Source: CAVSRC01 sp963830205 (GTDB lineage Bacteria > Pseudomonadota > Alphaproteobacteria > Rhizobiales > Kaistiaceae). From it: a DNA stretch of 64,000 bases. Each line of letters opens with the position of its first letter. Position 1 is the first letter of the stretch. The notes below the pieces were generated by a model. It made no database searches. It saw nothing but the letters and a program-made list of their open reading frames with translations, and had not been told where the DNA came from. The stretch is taken from contig CAWHLP010000011.1 in assembly GCA_963830205.1 (NCBI GenBank), positions 65,581 through 129,580 on the forward strand, read 5' to 3'. Below are positions 46,839 through 56,122 of this stretch, in pieces. The translations under genes were made by a program, and so were the position numbers.

Positions 46839-48446
46839 CTAGCCCGGCAATGTCCCGCACCAGTGGACGGCGACGCCGAGGTTGCGGGCGAGCGCCGCCT
46901 TGGTCAGCGCCGCGTCGCGGGCACCGGCCTCGTCGTTACCGTAGGCGACATGGATGTGGTTGGCCTTGTGGCGTCCCATCATCTGGGTCTGGGAGACGCC
47001 GCGCAGCCGCCCGTGCATGATCGGCCATTCCCTGGTGGTGCCGTCGAGGCGGCGCTTGGTCTCGGCCGCATCCAGTTCGACGACGTCGGCAAGGCCGATG
47101 TCGAGCTGCAGCTTGCCCTCGGCGACGTAGAAGCGCGACCACACCACCACGCCCGGCTTGGCGACCCCGGAGAGGGAACTGCCGCCGAAGGGGAAGTACA
47201 TGGCCGGCTGGCGGTAGCCATGCGAGCCGGCATAGCCGCCGGGATGATGAGCCGCCGGCGCGGCGCCGGAGATCTCGAACACCCAGATGAAGCCTTCCTG
47301 CTTGCCGGTGGGGTCGACATCGCCCCAGCGGAGGTCGTGCAGGGTGTTCTCCGCCGGCTGGCCGAGGGCGCGGTGGACCTGGTCGGTGAGCAGCCCGTCG
47401 ATGCCGGCGCATTCGTCCACTTCGTTGAAATGGGTGATGGCCTTGCCGGGGCGGATCGCCTGTCCCGCGTCGTTCTTCACCTCGGGGCGGTCGTCGTTGT
47501 TGAGCAGGCCCTCGGCGAGGTCGGAAGCCGGCAGCAGGTCCTTGAGGCCCTGCTGGTACTGGATGCCGACGGCGTCGCAGCCGAAACGGTCGGCGATGCG
47601 CGCCGCCGCGGCATACATCTTGAGCTGCTTGACGACCTGGGCGCGGGTCAGCTCGCTCGCCTCGTCGGTGCCGAAGGAGAAGGTCATGCCCTTCTTGTCG
47701 AGCCAGGCAAGGGCCGCGTCGGCATAGGCGTCGGGGACCTGCCCGGTCTCGTAATAGAGCGCCGACTGCGACAGGCGCTCCTTGAAGATGCCGAGCGGGT
47801 TGAGCAGGTGGTCGGGCACGATGGCGTTGAACATGCCCATGCAGCCCTCGTCGAACACGCCCATGATGCGCTTGCGCTTGAGCATGTCGGCGGCGATGTC
47901 GGCGGCGATCTTTTCGAGCCGCGGGGAAATCGTCAGCGCGGCAAGCTCGGTGACGTGGCTCTGGTCATGGGTGACCCGGCGGCCCTCCATCCAGGTCTTC
48001 AGCGCCGCATTGAAATAGTCGTCGGTGAAGTCGTTGCTCCACAGGGTCGAATAGGCGACGCCGGCCTTGGTCAGCGAGCCGTTGAGGTTGAGCATGCCGA
48101 CCAGCCCCGGCCACTGCCCGGACCAGTTGGCGACGGTCAGGATCGGGCCCTTGTGGTGGATGAGGCCGGGCAGCACGTGGTGCGAATACTGCCACACCGC
48201 CTCGGCGACGATCACCGGAGCGTCGGCGGGAATGCGGGTGAAGGCATCCATGCCCTCGCGCTGGTTCGACAGGAAGCCGTGGCCGCGGCCGGCGTCGACC
48301 GGGTGGGCGCGCTTCAGCGTGCCGCCGAGGCGGCGCACCGCCTGGTCAAGCTGGGCCTCCATCGCTTGCTGTGCCGGCCAGCAGACCTTGTTGGCGCTCT
48401 CGCGCAGGTCGCCGCTGGCGAACAGGTAGATGGTCTCAAAGGACAT
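46839..48446 (-). CDS. L-fucose/L-arabinose isomerase-fold protein
   Basis: A 535-residue protein with the L-fucose isomerase-type fold. Useful blocks: 'IYLFASGDLRESANKVCWPAQQAMEAQL', 'VIVAEAVWQYSHHVLPGLIHHKGPILTVANWSGQWPGLVGMLNLNGSLTKAG', 'GVFDEGCMGMFNAIVPDHLLNPLGIFKERLSQSALYYE', 'CDAVGIQYQQGLKDLLPASDLAEGLLN' and 'HFNEVDECAGIDGLL'. Family knowledge: such enzymes interconvert aldoses and ketoses with a divalent metal. The exact sugar is not readable. It is the last gene of a minus-strand group, with an SD (GAGGAGA) before ATG 48446. The nearby sugar transporters at 58.8-64 kb may supply its substrate. Confidence 0.82.
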   Translation of the reverse strand: MSFETIYLFASGDLRESANKVCWPAQQAMEAQLDQAVRRLGGTLKRAHPVDAGRGHGFLSNQREGMDAFTRIPADAPVIVAEAVWQYSHHVLPGLIHHKGPILTVANWSGQWPGLVGMLNLNGSLTKAGVAYSTLWSNDFTDDYFNAALKTWMEGRRVTHDQSHVTELAALTISPRLEKIAADIAADMLKRKRIMGVFDEGCMGMFNAIVPDHLLNPLGIFKERLSQSALYYETGQVPDAYADAALAWLDKKGMTFSFGTDEASELTRAQVVKQLKMYAAAARIADRFGCDAVGIQYQQGLKDLLPASDLAEGLLNNDDRPEVKNDAGQAIRPGKAITHFNEVDECAGIDGLLTDQVHRALGQPAENTLHDLRWGDVDPTGKQEGFIWVFEISGAAPAAHHPGGYAGSHGYRQPAMYFPFGGSSLSGVAKPGVVVWSRFYVAEGKLQLDIGLADVVELDAAETKRRLDGTTREWPIMHGRLRGVSQTQMMGRHKANHIHVAYGNDEAGARDAALTKAALARNLGVAVHWCGTLPG

Positions 48447-48457
48447 TTGCAGTCTCC

Positions 48458-48619
48458 TCATGTGATGGAGCGGTTGTCATGGACGTCCGCCCTCATTGTT
48501 CGGGCGAGGTGGATTACCGGGCCGCCTCGGAATCTCAGGTATCGGGGGCCGATATTGAGCACGGCGGTGCCGCGGTCGGTGCGGCCGAGCTTCACCTTTT
48601 CAATCTGTCCCGCCGGCAT
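48458..48619 (-). CDS. Small ORF (53 aa) upstream of the isomerase gene
   Basis: An ATG at 48619 with an excellent SD (GAGGAAGG) opens a 53-residue frame ending 11 bases before the isomerase start. 'IEKVKLGRTDRGTAVLNIGPRYL' resembles the first 20 residues of aldo/keto reductases (compare 'RRVALGRTDLAVSRLCFG' in the gene at 45704). The rest does not continue as one. It may be an AKR remnant, or a small translated leader coupled to the isomerase. Confidence 0.4.
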   Translation of the reverse strand: MPAGQIEKVKLGRTDRGTAVLNIGPRYLRFRGGPVIHLARTMRADVHDNRSIT

Positions 48620-48652
48620 CGCGTCCTTCCTCGATCGTTTCTTCTTGTTATC

Positions 48653-49492
48653 TCACCGCACCAGGGCGGGGCTCGTGGCATGCAGTTCCATATAGCCGTA
48701 GGCAAGCGCGGCGGCCTCACAGGCGACGATCCTGGCATAGTCCGTTGCCGGCCGGAACGCGATCCCGCGAAGCAGCAATGTCGCCAGCGGCGCGGCCGCG
48801 TCGGCGTCGGCGAACGCCTCGGCAAGCGCGCTCCGCATCTTCGCGATCCGGTCCTTGCCGGTGGACAGCGCGGTGACGAAAGGCGGGGCCGGGGCCGGAT
48901 CGCTCTGGCAGAGGATGCGCGTCCCCGCCAGCGCTTGAGGCCGGTGGCGGGTGAGGAGGGCATGGAGCACGCAGTCGATCGCCATCACGTCGGCTTCGCC
49001 TGAGTGCAGCATGGCGAGGCTCGCCATATGGGCGCCACTCACCTTCACCGCGGCAAAGAAGCGCCCGTCGCGGCCGAGCGGCGCCACCAGGGCGCGCAGC
49101 GCATTGGTGCCGGAGTGGGAGTTGAAGCCGTTGACCACCGAGGTGCTGCCACGCAGATCCTCCAGCTTGCCCGCCGGCGATTCCGTACGCACCAGAACGA
49201 AGCTGCGGTAGTCGGCCGCCGTACAGCCGGGGGCGTCATAGTCCGGGGTGGCGAGCAGCGCCAGCGAATCGGCAAATCCGTAGACGATGTCGTAGCCGCA
49301 GCACTGGCCGAACAGCAGGCTGGGATCGGCCAGCAATGCCGCCACGGGCCGGTCGCGGGTGAGGTGCGGCGGAACGCCAACGATGCCCTGCCGGCCAAGA
49401 TGGCGGGCGATGATCGTCCACAGGGCGTCCTGGGCGGCGCGGGTTTCGGGAAGCGCGTACCAGGGCAGGCAGGCGAGGCGCGTTGTGGGCAC
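48653..49492 (-). CDS. PhnD-like phosphate/phosphonate-type substrate-binding protein
   Basis: A 279-residue periplasmic-binding-fold protein. 'LFGQCCGYDIVYGFADSLALLATPDYDAPGC', 'YRSFVLVRTESPAGKLEDLRGSTSVVNGFNSHSGTNALRALVAPL', 'VKVSGAHMASLAMLHSGEADVMAIDCV' follow the PhnD/phosphonate-binding pattern, in which the SHSG loop and the 'G.AD..AID' block line the ligand site. No signal peptide is visible and no permease or ATPase genes accompany it, so it may be cytoplasmic or a sensor-like orphan. GTG start at 49492. pepP ends 15 bases upstream; the two are likely cotranscribed. Confidence 0.8.
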   Translation of the reverse strand: MPTTRLACLPWYALPETRAAQDALWTIIARHLGRQGIVGVPPHLTRDRPVAALLADPSLLFGQCCGYDIVYGFADSLALLATPDYDAPGCTAADYRSFVLVRTESPAGKLEDLRGSTSVVNGFNSHSGTNALRALVAPLGRDGRFFAAVKVSGAHMASLAMLHSGEADVMAIDCVLHALLTRHRPQALAGTRILCQSDPAPAPPFVTALSTGKDRIAKMRSALAEAFADADAAAPLATLLLRGIAFRPATDYARIVACEAAALAYGYMELHATSPALVR

Positions 49493-49507
49493 CTGGCGAT
49501 CCGTCTC

Positions 49508-51340
49508 CTATGCCAGCGGCCGGCAGGCCGCGGCCAGCCAGGCCCGCTCCTCGTCGTCGAGCAGGCCGCCGAGCTTGCCGGCCAAGCTCGCGTGATAGGC
49601 GTCGAGCCAGGCGATCTCGTCCGGCGTCATCAGCTTGGGATCGATCAGCCGCCGGTCGATGGGGGCGAAGGTGATCGTCTCGAAGCCATGCATCGGCCGG
49701 TCGCCGCCGGAAATCACCTCGGCCGGTGTCACCACGATCAGGTTCTCGATGCGGATGCCGTATTCCCCGGTCTTGTAGTAGCCGGGCTCGTCGGAAAGGA
49801 TCATGCCGGCTTCCAGCGGCACCGTGCCGAGCTTGGAGATGCGCGCCGGCCCCTCATGGACGTTGAGGAACGAGCCGATGCCGTGGCCGGTGCCGTGGTC
49901 GAAGTCGAGGCCGACGGCCCACAGATATTGCCGCGCCAGCGTGTCGATCTGGGCGCCCGAGGTGCCCACCGGAAAGTGCGCCATGGCGACCGCCAGGTGG
50001 CCCTTGAGAACGCGGGTGAAGCGGTCGCGCATCTCCGGCGTCGGCGTGCCGATGGGGATGGTGCGGGTGATGTCGGTGGTGCCGTCGCGATACTGCGCGC
50101 CGGAATCGATCAGGTAGAGCGTGTCCGGCGCGATCACCCGCGAGGTCTTGGGCGAGACGCGGTAGTGGGGGAGGGCGGCATTGGGGCCGACGCCCGAGAT
50201 GGTGTCGAAGGAGAGGTCGATCATCTCGGAGCCGTCGCGGGTGGCGGTCTCGGCGCGCAGCGCCTTCAGCTTCTCCGCCGCAGCGATCTCGTCGATGGTG
50301 CCGGTGGGGCCGACCTGGTCCATCCAGGCGAGGAAGCGGACGATGGCGGCGCCGTCGCGGATATGGGCGCGGCGGGCACCGGCGAGCTCGGTCGCGTTCT
50401 TGCGCGCCTTGGGCAGCACCGCCGGGTCGGCGCCCTCGACCACGGTGCCGCCGGCGCCGCGAATGGCGTCGGCGATGGCGTCGGCGGTGGTCTGCGGATC
50501 GAGCATCACCTTGGCGCCCGACCGGCCGAGGGCGGCAAGGCTGGCGTTGAGGGCGCCGGGCTCGCGGATCTCGGCGAGCTCGGCAAGCCCGTCGCGGACG
50601 GCGTTGGAGAGCTTGCGCCCGTCGATGAAGAGGGTGGGTTTGCCCGCCGTGGGCAGGAGCGCGAAGGCGAGCGCCACCGGATTGTGGCTGATGTCGCTGC
50701 CGCGGATGTTGAAGGTCCAGGCGATCGAATCGGTGAGGCCCATCACGGCGGCGTCGGCATGTTTCTCGGCGATGGTCGCCTGCAGCCGGGCGATCTTGTC
50801 GGCGGCGGCTTCGCCGGAAAGTTCCACCGGGTGCAGCATCACCGCGCCCAGCGGCGCTGCCGGCCGGTCGCTCCACACGCGGTCGAGCGGGTTGTCGTCG
50901 ACCGCAACGAAGGTGGCGCCTGCTGCCTTGCACGTGTCGCTGTAGCGGCGCACCTCGGCAACCGTCATCAGCCACGGGTCGTAGCCGATGAAGTCGCCGC
51001 TCTTGAGATGGGCGGCGAGCCATTTCAGCGGCGGATTGTCGATCAGGTGCTCGGGCGCGAACAGCGCCGCATCGGTCTCGGCGCGGACCTGCAAGGTGTA
51101 GCGTCCATCGACGAAGATGGCGGCCGCGTCGGCGAGCACGATGGCCGTGCCGGCCGATCCTTTAAACCCGGTTAACCATGCCAGGCGTTCTGCCGAAGGC
51201 GGCAGGTACTCGCTCTGCTGCTCGTCGGCATGGGGAATGATGAAGCCGGTGAGGCCGGCGCGTGCCAATTCCTTGCGCAGCCCGGCCAGCCGCTGGGCGT
51301 GCTCGGGCGCGCCGCCGGGCTGAGATTCTGTGTGGTTCAT
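49508..51340 (-). CDS. pepP: Xaa-Pro aminopeptidase (M24B)
   Basis: A 610-residue metallopeptidase that removes N-terminal residues preceding Pro. Two creatinase-like N-terminal domains come first ('RLAGLRKELARAGLTGFIIPHADEQQSEYLPPSAERLAWLTGFKGSAGTAIVL'). The pita-bread catalytic domain has metal ligands in 'YLIDSGAQYRDGTTDITRTI' (two Asp), 'DHGTGHGIGSFLNVHEGP' (His), 'GMILSDEPGYYKTGEYGIRIENL' (Glu) and a final Glu in 'FETITFAP'. The three-domain length of about 600 matches the long eukaryotic-type APP. First gene of the minus-strand group. Confidence 0.94.
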   Translation of the reverse strand: MNHTESQPGGAPEHAQRLAGLRKELARAGLTGFIIPHADEQQSEYLPPSAERLAWLTGFKGSAGTAIVLADAAAIFVDGRYTLQVRAETDAALFAPEHLIDNPPLKWLAAHLKSGDFIGYDPWLMTVAEVRRYSDTCKAAGATFVAVDDNPLDRVWSDRPAAPLGAVMLHPVELSGEAAADKIARLQATIAEKHADAAVMGLTDSIAWTFNIRGSDISHNPVALAFALLPTAGKPTLFIDGRKLSNAVRDGLAELAEIREPGALNASLAALGRSGAKVMLDPQTTADAIADAIRGAGGTVVEGADPAVLPKARKNATELAGARRAHIRDGAAIVRFLAWMDQVGPTGTIDEIAAAEKLKALRAETATRDGSEMIDLSFDTISGVGPNAALPHYRVSPKTSRVIAPDTLYLIDSGAQYRDGTTDITRTIPIGTPTPEMRDRFTRVLKGHLAVAMAHFPVGTSGAQIDTLARQYLWAVGLDFDHGTGHGIGSFLNVHEGPARISKLGTVPLEAGMILSDEPGYYKTGEYGIRIENLIVVTPAEVISGGDRPMHGFETITFAPIDRRLIDPKLMTPDEIAWLDAYHASLAGKLGGLLDDEERAWLAAACRPLA

Positions 51341-51425
51341 GGCTCTTTACTAGAGGCTGCCGGGCCGGCCAGCAATGGAGCTGAGCGCGATCGCGATATG
51401 GGCAGGGCGTGATGTTGTTTTGTGC

Positions 51426-51443
51426 ATTGCATCAATTGCATCA
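51426..51443. repeat. Tandem 9-mer (ATTGCATCA x2) upstream of pepP
   Basis: Two perfect tandem copies of ATTGCATCA lie in the AT-richer part of the 261-base region between the divergent pepP and DUF1127-like genes. This could be a direct-repeat operator. Only the repeat is seen. Confidence 0.35.
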
Positions 51444-51601
51444 GAATTATGACGCGCCGCAATAAGCGCATGTCTGTCATGCCCTTACGGCGGTTCTCTG
51501 GAACGCAGTCTAGCGCTACCTGGACGTTGCTGGGGAGAGCGAATCGAAACTGGAAGTCGGGCAGTGATGCCGCATGAGACTTCCCCGAGCAGGAGCCAGC
51601 C

Positions 51602-51817
51602 ATGGCGACGAAGACATTCGGCGATGTTCGCAACCGCACCGCGCCGCCACGCAGCATCCTCCGGCGCGCGATGGCCAACATGGTCGCAGCGCGCGAGACG
51701 CAGGCCCACCGGCGGGTGAATGCCTACCTGCTCGGCCTCGACCATGCGACGCTGGCCGCGCTCGGCTACGACCGCAACATGCTCGAGGACGCCGGCTGCG
51801 GCTCGGCGCCGCTGTAG
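51602..51817 (+). CDS. DUF1127-like small protein
   Basis: A 71-residue basic protein. Its second half, 'ETQAHRRVNAYLLGLDHATLAALGYDRNML', has the 'R....YL..LdD..L..lG..R..i' layout of DUF1127 proteins, short Arg-rich factors in alphaproteobacteria that in some cases affect RNA and phosphate or virulence metabolism. The first 30 residues are not typical of the family. SD AGGAG lies about seven bases before ATG 51602. It is transcribed alone, divergent from pepP. Confidence 0.6.
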   Translation: MATKTFGDVRNRTAPPRSILRRAMANMVAARETQAHRRVNAYLLGLDHATLAALGYDRNMLEDAGCGSAPL

Positions 51818-51898
51818 GGTCTGATCCTGACGTGCGGACGGAGAGGACAGGGCTGCAAGTGGCCTCTGGCTTCGCCCTTTATCCGAAGCGGACCAAAT

Positions 51899-54211
51899 CT
51901 ATCCGGCTGCTTCGATGGGCGTTTTGTTTGACGCCTCGATCCGCGCGATCAGCGCCAGCACTGCGTTCGGCGGCACGGATTTGCTGAACAGGAAACCCTG
52001 CGCCTCGTCGCAGCCATTGGCGGAGACCTGGTCAAGCTGCTCGAGGGTTTCGATGCCCTCGGCCGTGATCCGCATGTTCAGCGAATGGCCGAGTTCGATG
52101 ACGGCCCGGACCAGGGTTCTGGACGCTTGGCGCGTGGCCAACTCGCTGACAAACGAGCGGTCGATCTTGATCCGGTCGAAGGGGAATTGCTGCAGATAGC
52201 CGAGCGACGAGTAGCCCGTGCCGAAATCGTCGAGCGCGATCTTCAGACCGAGTTGGCGAAGGTCGCGGAGGCCGCGTTGGGTCTCGTCGCTGCGGCTGAG
52301 GAGAAGTGTCTCGGTGATCTCCAGTTCGAGGCGCCGCGGATCCAGTCCCGACCGGGCTAACGTCTTCGCCACGCGCGGTGCAAACAAATGCCCGCTGAAT
52401 TGCGCTGGCGAAACGTTGACCGCAACGGAGACTTGCGCCGGCCAGCGCGTCGCCTCCCGGCACGCTTGATAGAGCACCCAATCGCCGATCGGCACGATCA
52501 GCCCTGTCTCTTCGGCCAGGGGAATGAATTCGGATGGCGGCATCATGCCCTTGAGCGGGTGCCGCCAGCGCAGGAGCGCTTCGAAGCTGGTCACCGCACC
52601 GGTGCGCACGTCGACACTCGGCTGGTATTCGACCTCAAGTTCGTCGTTCGCCAGCGCAGCGGTGAGATCGACTTTCAGCTCCTCGCGGGCGACCAGCCGT
52701 TCTTCCATCTCCGGCTCGAAGAACAGATAGGGGCTGCCGCTGCCGGCGGCCTTGGCCGCGTGGAGCGCGATATCCGCCGTCTTGATGAGCGCGTCGGCGT
52801 CCTCACCATCGCGCGGCCCCAGCGAGATCCGATGCTCACATTGGCCTTCACCGGACCGCCATCGGTCTCGTAGATCTGCGTGACGCGGTCGTAGAGGCGC
52901 AGGGCGAGGGCGCGGACCTCGGCTTCGTTTGCCGCGGCCCGATGCAGAACCGCGAATTCGTTGCCGCCGAGGCGTGCGACGATATCGCCTTTGGCGACGG
53001 TTGTCCGCAGCCGCCTGGCCATCTCGACCAGGATTGCGTCGCCTGTCGGGTGGCCGAGCGTATCGTTGATGACCTTGAAGTCGTCGAGATCGAGGAACAG
53101 CGTCGCCACGATCTCATCCGCTTGGCAGAGAACGATCGCTTCCGCGAGCTCGGAGTGAAACACCAGTCGGTTGAACAGGCCGGTCAGGGGATCGTGCGCG
53201 GCAAGATAGGCGATGTCCTCGCGTGCCTGCTTGCGTGCCGTGATGTCCTGCAGCGTCACGAATACGGCGCGCGGCGCGCCGCCCTCTTTGACCGCAGTGA
53301 GCGTGCGCAAGGCCCACATGACCTTGCCGTCCTTGCGCAGGTAGCGCTTTTCGTCGGTCACGAAGGTCAGCGCGCCGGACCTCGAGCGCTTTGATCGCAG
53401 CGGCATCGATTTCGCGTTCCTCGGGGATGGCCAGGTCGTCGAAGCGCTTGCTGGTCAGTTCCTCCTCGGAATAGCCGGTGAATTTGACGTATTGCGGATT
53501 GGCCCGGATGATGCGGCCGGTTTCGAGATCGGCCCACGCGATGGCCACGCCTGAGCTTTCGAAGACGCCTTGCTCGCGCGCGGCCTGAAGCGAAAGCGAC
53601 GTGTTGAGTGTCCTGAGTTCCGCTTCGTCGCGCGCCCGCCGCTGCTCGCGCTCCAGCAGCCCGCCGGTCACGACGATACCGATTGGAAAGATGAACACCA
53701 TATAGCCAAGAAACAGCGCGCTGGTTCGAACCGCCTCTTGCGGGGAACGGTCGAAAGAGGCGAGCAGCAGCGAGACATGGCGGACGCCAGCACGACGCCG
53801 AACAGCGCGAGGTTCCGCGGCGTCTTCAGCAGCTTCATTCGTGAGAAACCGATCGATAGGCCGGTGGTGACAGCGATCCCCAGAAGCCCCGCGGTCCATT
53901 GGCCGCCGGAATGGATGGGGTACGACCGCGGCGGGAAGCGCCGCGATAGCGCCGGGACGGGACCGCCGACAATCGCCGCGACCGCAATAACGACATGGCG
54001 CGGTCACTGATGAAGCCCGGACCCAACGAGTACGACATCATCATCGTTCCCATGCGTCATCGCGCTGAAGGCGACGCTGAGGATGATCGTGCGCTGCCAA
54101 GTCGGAACGCGTCCGCAGCCACGGGAAGGCGAGGCTGAGGATGAACGCCATCCCGAGCAACGCCAGCCCGTTGACCAAGATCGCGTAGCTTATTGCGAGG
54201 AGTCCGGCCAT
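51899..54211 (-). CDS. Membrane PAS-GGDEF-EAL cyclic-di-GMP protein (several frameshifts)
   Basis: A signalling protein broken by at least four single-base frame changes. From ATG 54211 (SD AAGGAG), 'MAGLLAISYAILVNGLALLGMAF' starts a membrane region with further hydrophobic pieces in other frames ('GYMVFIFPIGIVVTGGLL'). A PAS-like part follows ('SSGVAIAWADLETGRIIRANPQYVKFTGYSEEEL'). After an extra base near 53380 comes GGDEF ('HDPLTGLFNRL', 'LDLDDFKVINDTLGH', 'ARLGGNEFAVL'), and after a missing base near 52829 EAL ('SFEALLRWRHP', 'ALDDFGTGYSSLGYLQQFPFDRIKIDRSFV'). The cyclase site reads GGNEF, so cyclase activity is doubtful; the EAL site is intact. It may be a sequencing artefact or a true pseudogene. 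Confidence 0.8.
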
Positions 54212-54383
54212 GTGTCCTGCACTCCTTGGCGCAGGTCGGCCGAGGCTATCGGGAATGTGTTGACGCGACGTGAAGTGACGATTTGGCGGCAACCTTGGGT
54301 AATCATGGTAAACGGTGGCCGGTGTGCTGCGCCGTCATCGAACCGAACCATCAGCCTATTGCCGTAGACCAAAGTCATGCACG

Positions 54384-55289
54384 TCACGTCGGATGGTGCG
54401 GACTTGGCGCACCAGCCGACGTCTGAGCTGATGTGGGCGGCGCTGGCCTCCTCAGCACCAGCGTCAGCCACCCATCGACGATCATGGCGCGCATGAGCAC
54501 CAGCCCGGTCATGCGATAGGTGGCGAGGATGCGCCGGCGCTGCTCGGGCAGAAGCCCCGAGAGGATCACCGTGCCGCCCGGTGCCACAACGCGGCGGATC
54601 GCCGGGGCGAGCGCCGCCAGCGGCCCGGCGAGGATATTGGCGACGACAAGATCGTAGGGCGCGCGGTCGGTGAAGGCGCGTCCGGCAAGTCCGGCCGCCG
54701 TGAGCGTGCGCACGAAGGCGGCGGCGCCGTTCAGCCGGACGTTCTCTTTGGCGACGCGCGTCGCCACCGGGTCGATGTCGCTCGCCAGCACCCGCGCCTT
54801 GGCAAGTTTCGCCAGCGCGATGGCGAGCACGCCGGAGCCGGTGCCGACGTCGAGCGCGCTGCGGATCCTGCGCGTCTTCGCCGCCCGCTCGATGGCGATC
54901 AGGCAGCCGGCGGTGGTGCCGTGATGGCCGGTGCCGAAGGCTTCTCCCGCCTCGATCTCCAGCCCCAGGTCGTTCGGCTTGACCGCGCCGCGGTCGTGGC
55001 TGCCGTGGACCAGGAAGCGGCCGGCGCGGACCGGCTTCAGCCCGGCAAGGCTCTTGGCCACCCAGTCGGTGTCGGGGAGCGCGGCGATGACGAAGCGGCC
55101 GAAGCGGGAAAGCGCGGCGCGCTCGGCCTTGTCCGGCGCGTCGGCGAAATAGACGACGACCTCCCAGCGGCCGGGCGCCATCTCGCTGGCGTCGACGGTC
55201 AGCTCGCCGAGCAGCGGGTCGGCGGCGACGGCTGCCGCCAGGGCGGCGGCCTTGTCTTCGGGAAGGGGAAGCGTTGCGGTCCAGGTCAT
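54384..55289 (-). CDS. prmA: Ribosomal protein L11 methyltransferase PrmA
   Basis: A 301-residue SAM-dependent methyltransferase for ribosomal protein L11. Seen: 'DWVAKSLAGLKPVRAGRFLVHGSHDRG', 'IEAGEAFGTGHHGTTAGCLIAIE' (substrate loop), 'RSALDVGTGSGVLAIALAKLAKARVLASDIDPVATRVAKENVRLNG' (SAM site) and 'YDLVVANILAGPLAALAP' (catalytic NILAGPL). ATG 55289 starts 'MTWTATLPLPED', as in relatives; the longer frame to 55373 is unlikely. About 20 C-terminal residues after 'LVLRRP' exceed the usual end. Confidence 0.94.
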   Translation of the reverse strand: MTWTATLPLPEDKAAALAAAVAADPLLGELTVDASEMAPGRWEVVVYFADAPDKAERAALSRFGRFVIAALPDTDWVAKSLAGLKPVRAGRFLVHGSHDRGAVKPNDLGLEIEAGEAFGTGHHGTTAGCLIAIERAAKTRRIRSALDVGTGSGVLAIALAKLAKARVLASDIDPVATRVAKENVRLNGAAAFVRTLTAAGLAGRAFTDRAPYDLVVANILAGPLAALAPAIRRVVAPGGTVILSGLLPEQRRRILATYRMTGLVLMRAMIVDGWLTLVLRRPAPPTSAQTSAGAPSPHHPT

Positions 55290-55484
55290 GGCGGCTGAGG
55301 AAGCCGATCCCGCTGCCGCCGTCAACTCTCTCCGCAGATTCATCAGACTGTCACCGCGCTCCCGCGGCTGCAATCAGACCAGGCGATTTGCTGCCGTCGG
55401 CGAATTGCCCTGGGCCGCCAGTGCGGCGGGTGGCCGGCATCGAGGGACGACGATGACCCGTGCCCGGATGTGGTGGCGCATCGC

Positions 55485-56107
55485 GTGTCCGATGAGCGCG
55501 GCCGCGCCGAGGTGGTCGCCATCCTTGGCGCGACCTATCAGCGCGAGAAGACTGGGTGAGCGAGCCCGACAGCCAGTTTCTGCCCGGCGATGTCGGCCGC
55601 GGCGATACCGCCTGGTTCGTCGCCGAGGCCGGCGGGCACCCGGTGGGCGTGGTGCGCGTGCTCTACGATCCGCCGGTGGCGCTCTATGCCAGCTACGGCT
55701 TCCGCCTGATCGACCCGGCGATCCGGGTCGAGGATTTCATCGGCCGCAAGGGGCTGGCCGAGGTCGGCCGCTTCGCGGTGCTGCCCGACAGCCGGCGGCA
55801 GATCATGGTCGCCGCAACGCTGATGCGCGCTGTCACCATCGACAGCCTCGAACGCGGCATCACCCACCTGATCACCGACGTGTTCGAGGACGACGTCCAC
55901 AGCCCCTACGGCTTCCACACCCGCGTGCTCGGCTTCCATCCGGTGGCGACCCACGATGCCGGCGAACTCAACAGCCGCAGCCGCCGCATCACGCTGCTCC
56001 TCGATATCGCCGCCGCCTACAAGCGGCTCCGCCGCCGCAATACCTGGTTCTACCGCTACCTCGCCAGCGTGCTGCCCGATCGGCTGCAACAGAGACTTGC
56101 GGCATAG
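55485..56107 (+). CDS. GNAT-type N-acyltransferase (5' frameshift)
   Basis: The main frame opens at GTG 55556 and encodes 'SEPDSQFLPGDVGRGDTAWFVAEAGGHPVGVVRVLYDPP', 'IGRKGLAEVGRFAVLPDSRRQIMVAATLMRAVTIDSLERGITHLITDVFEDDVHSPYGFHTRVLGF'. This is a GNAT fold with the acyl-CoA/ACP-type 'VGRFAV....R......L' beta4-alpha3 region. Just upstream, in another frame, 'VSDERGRAEVVAILGATYQREKTW' is the missing N-terminus, joined by a one-base change near 55553. The true start is unresolved (GTG 55485 or earlier). The neighbouring PlsC-like gene suggests paired N- and O-acylation, as in OlsB/OlsA; that is inference. Confidence 0.62.
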
Positions 56108-56122
56108 CTCAAGGCCCTGCCC

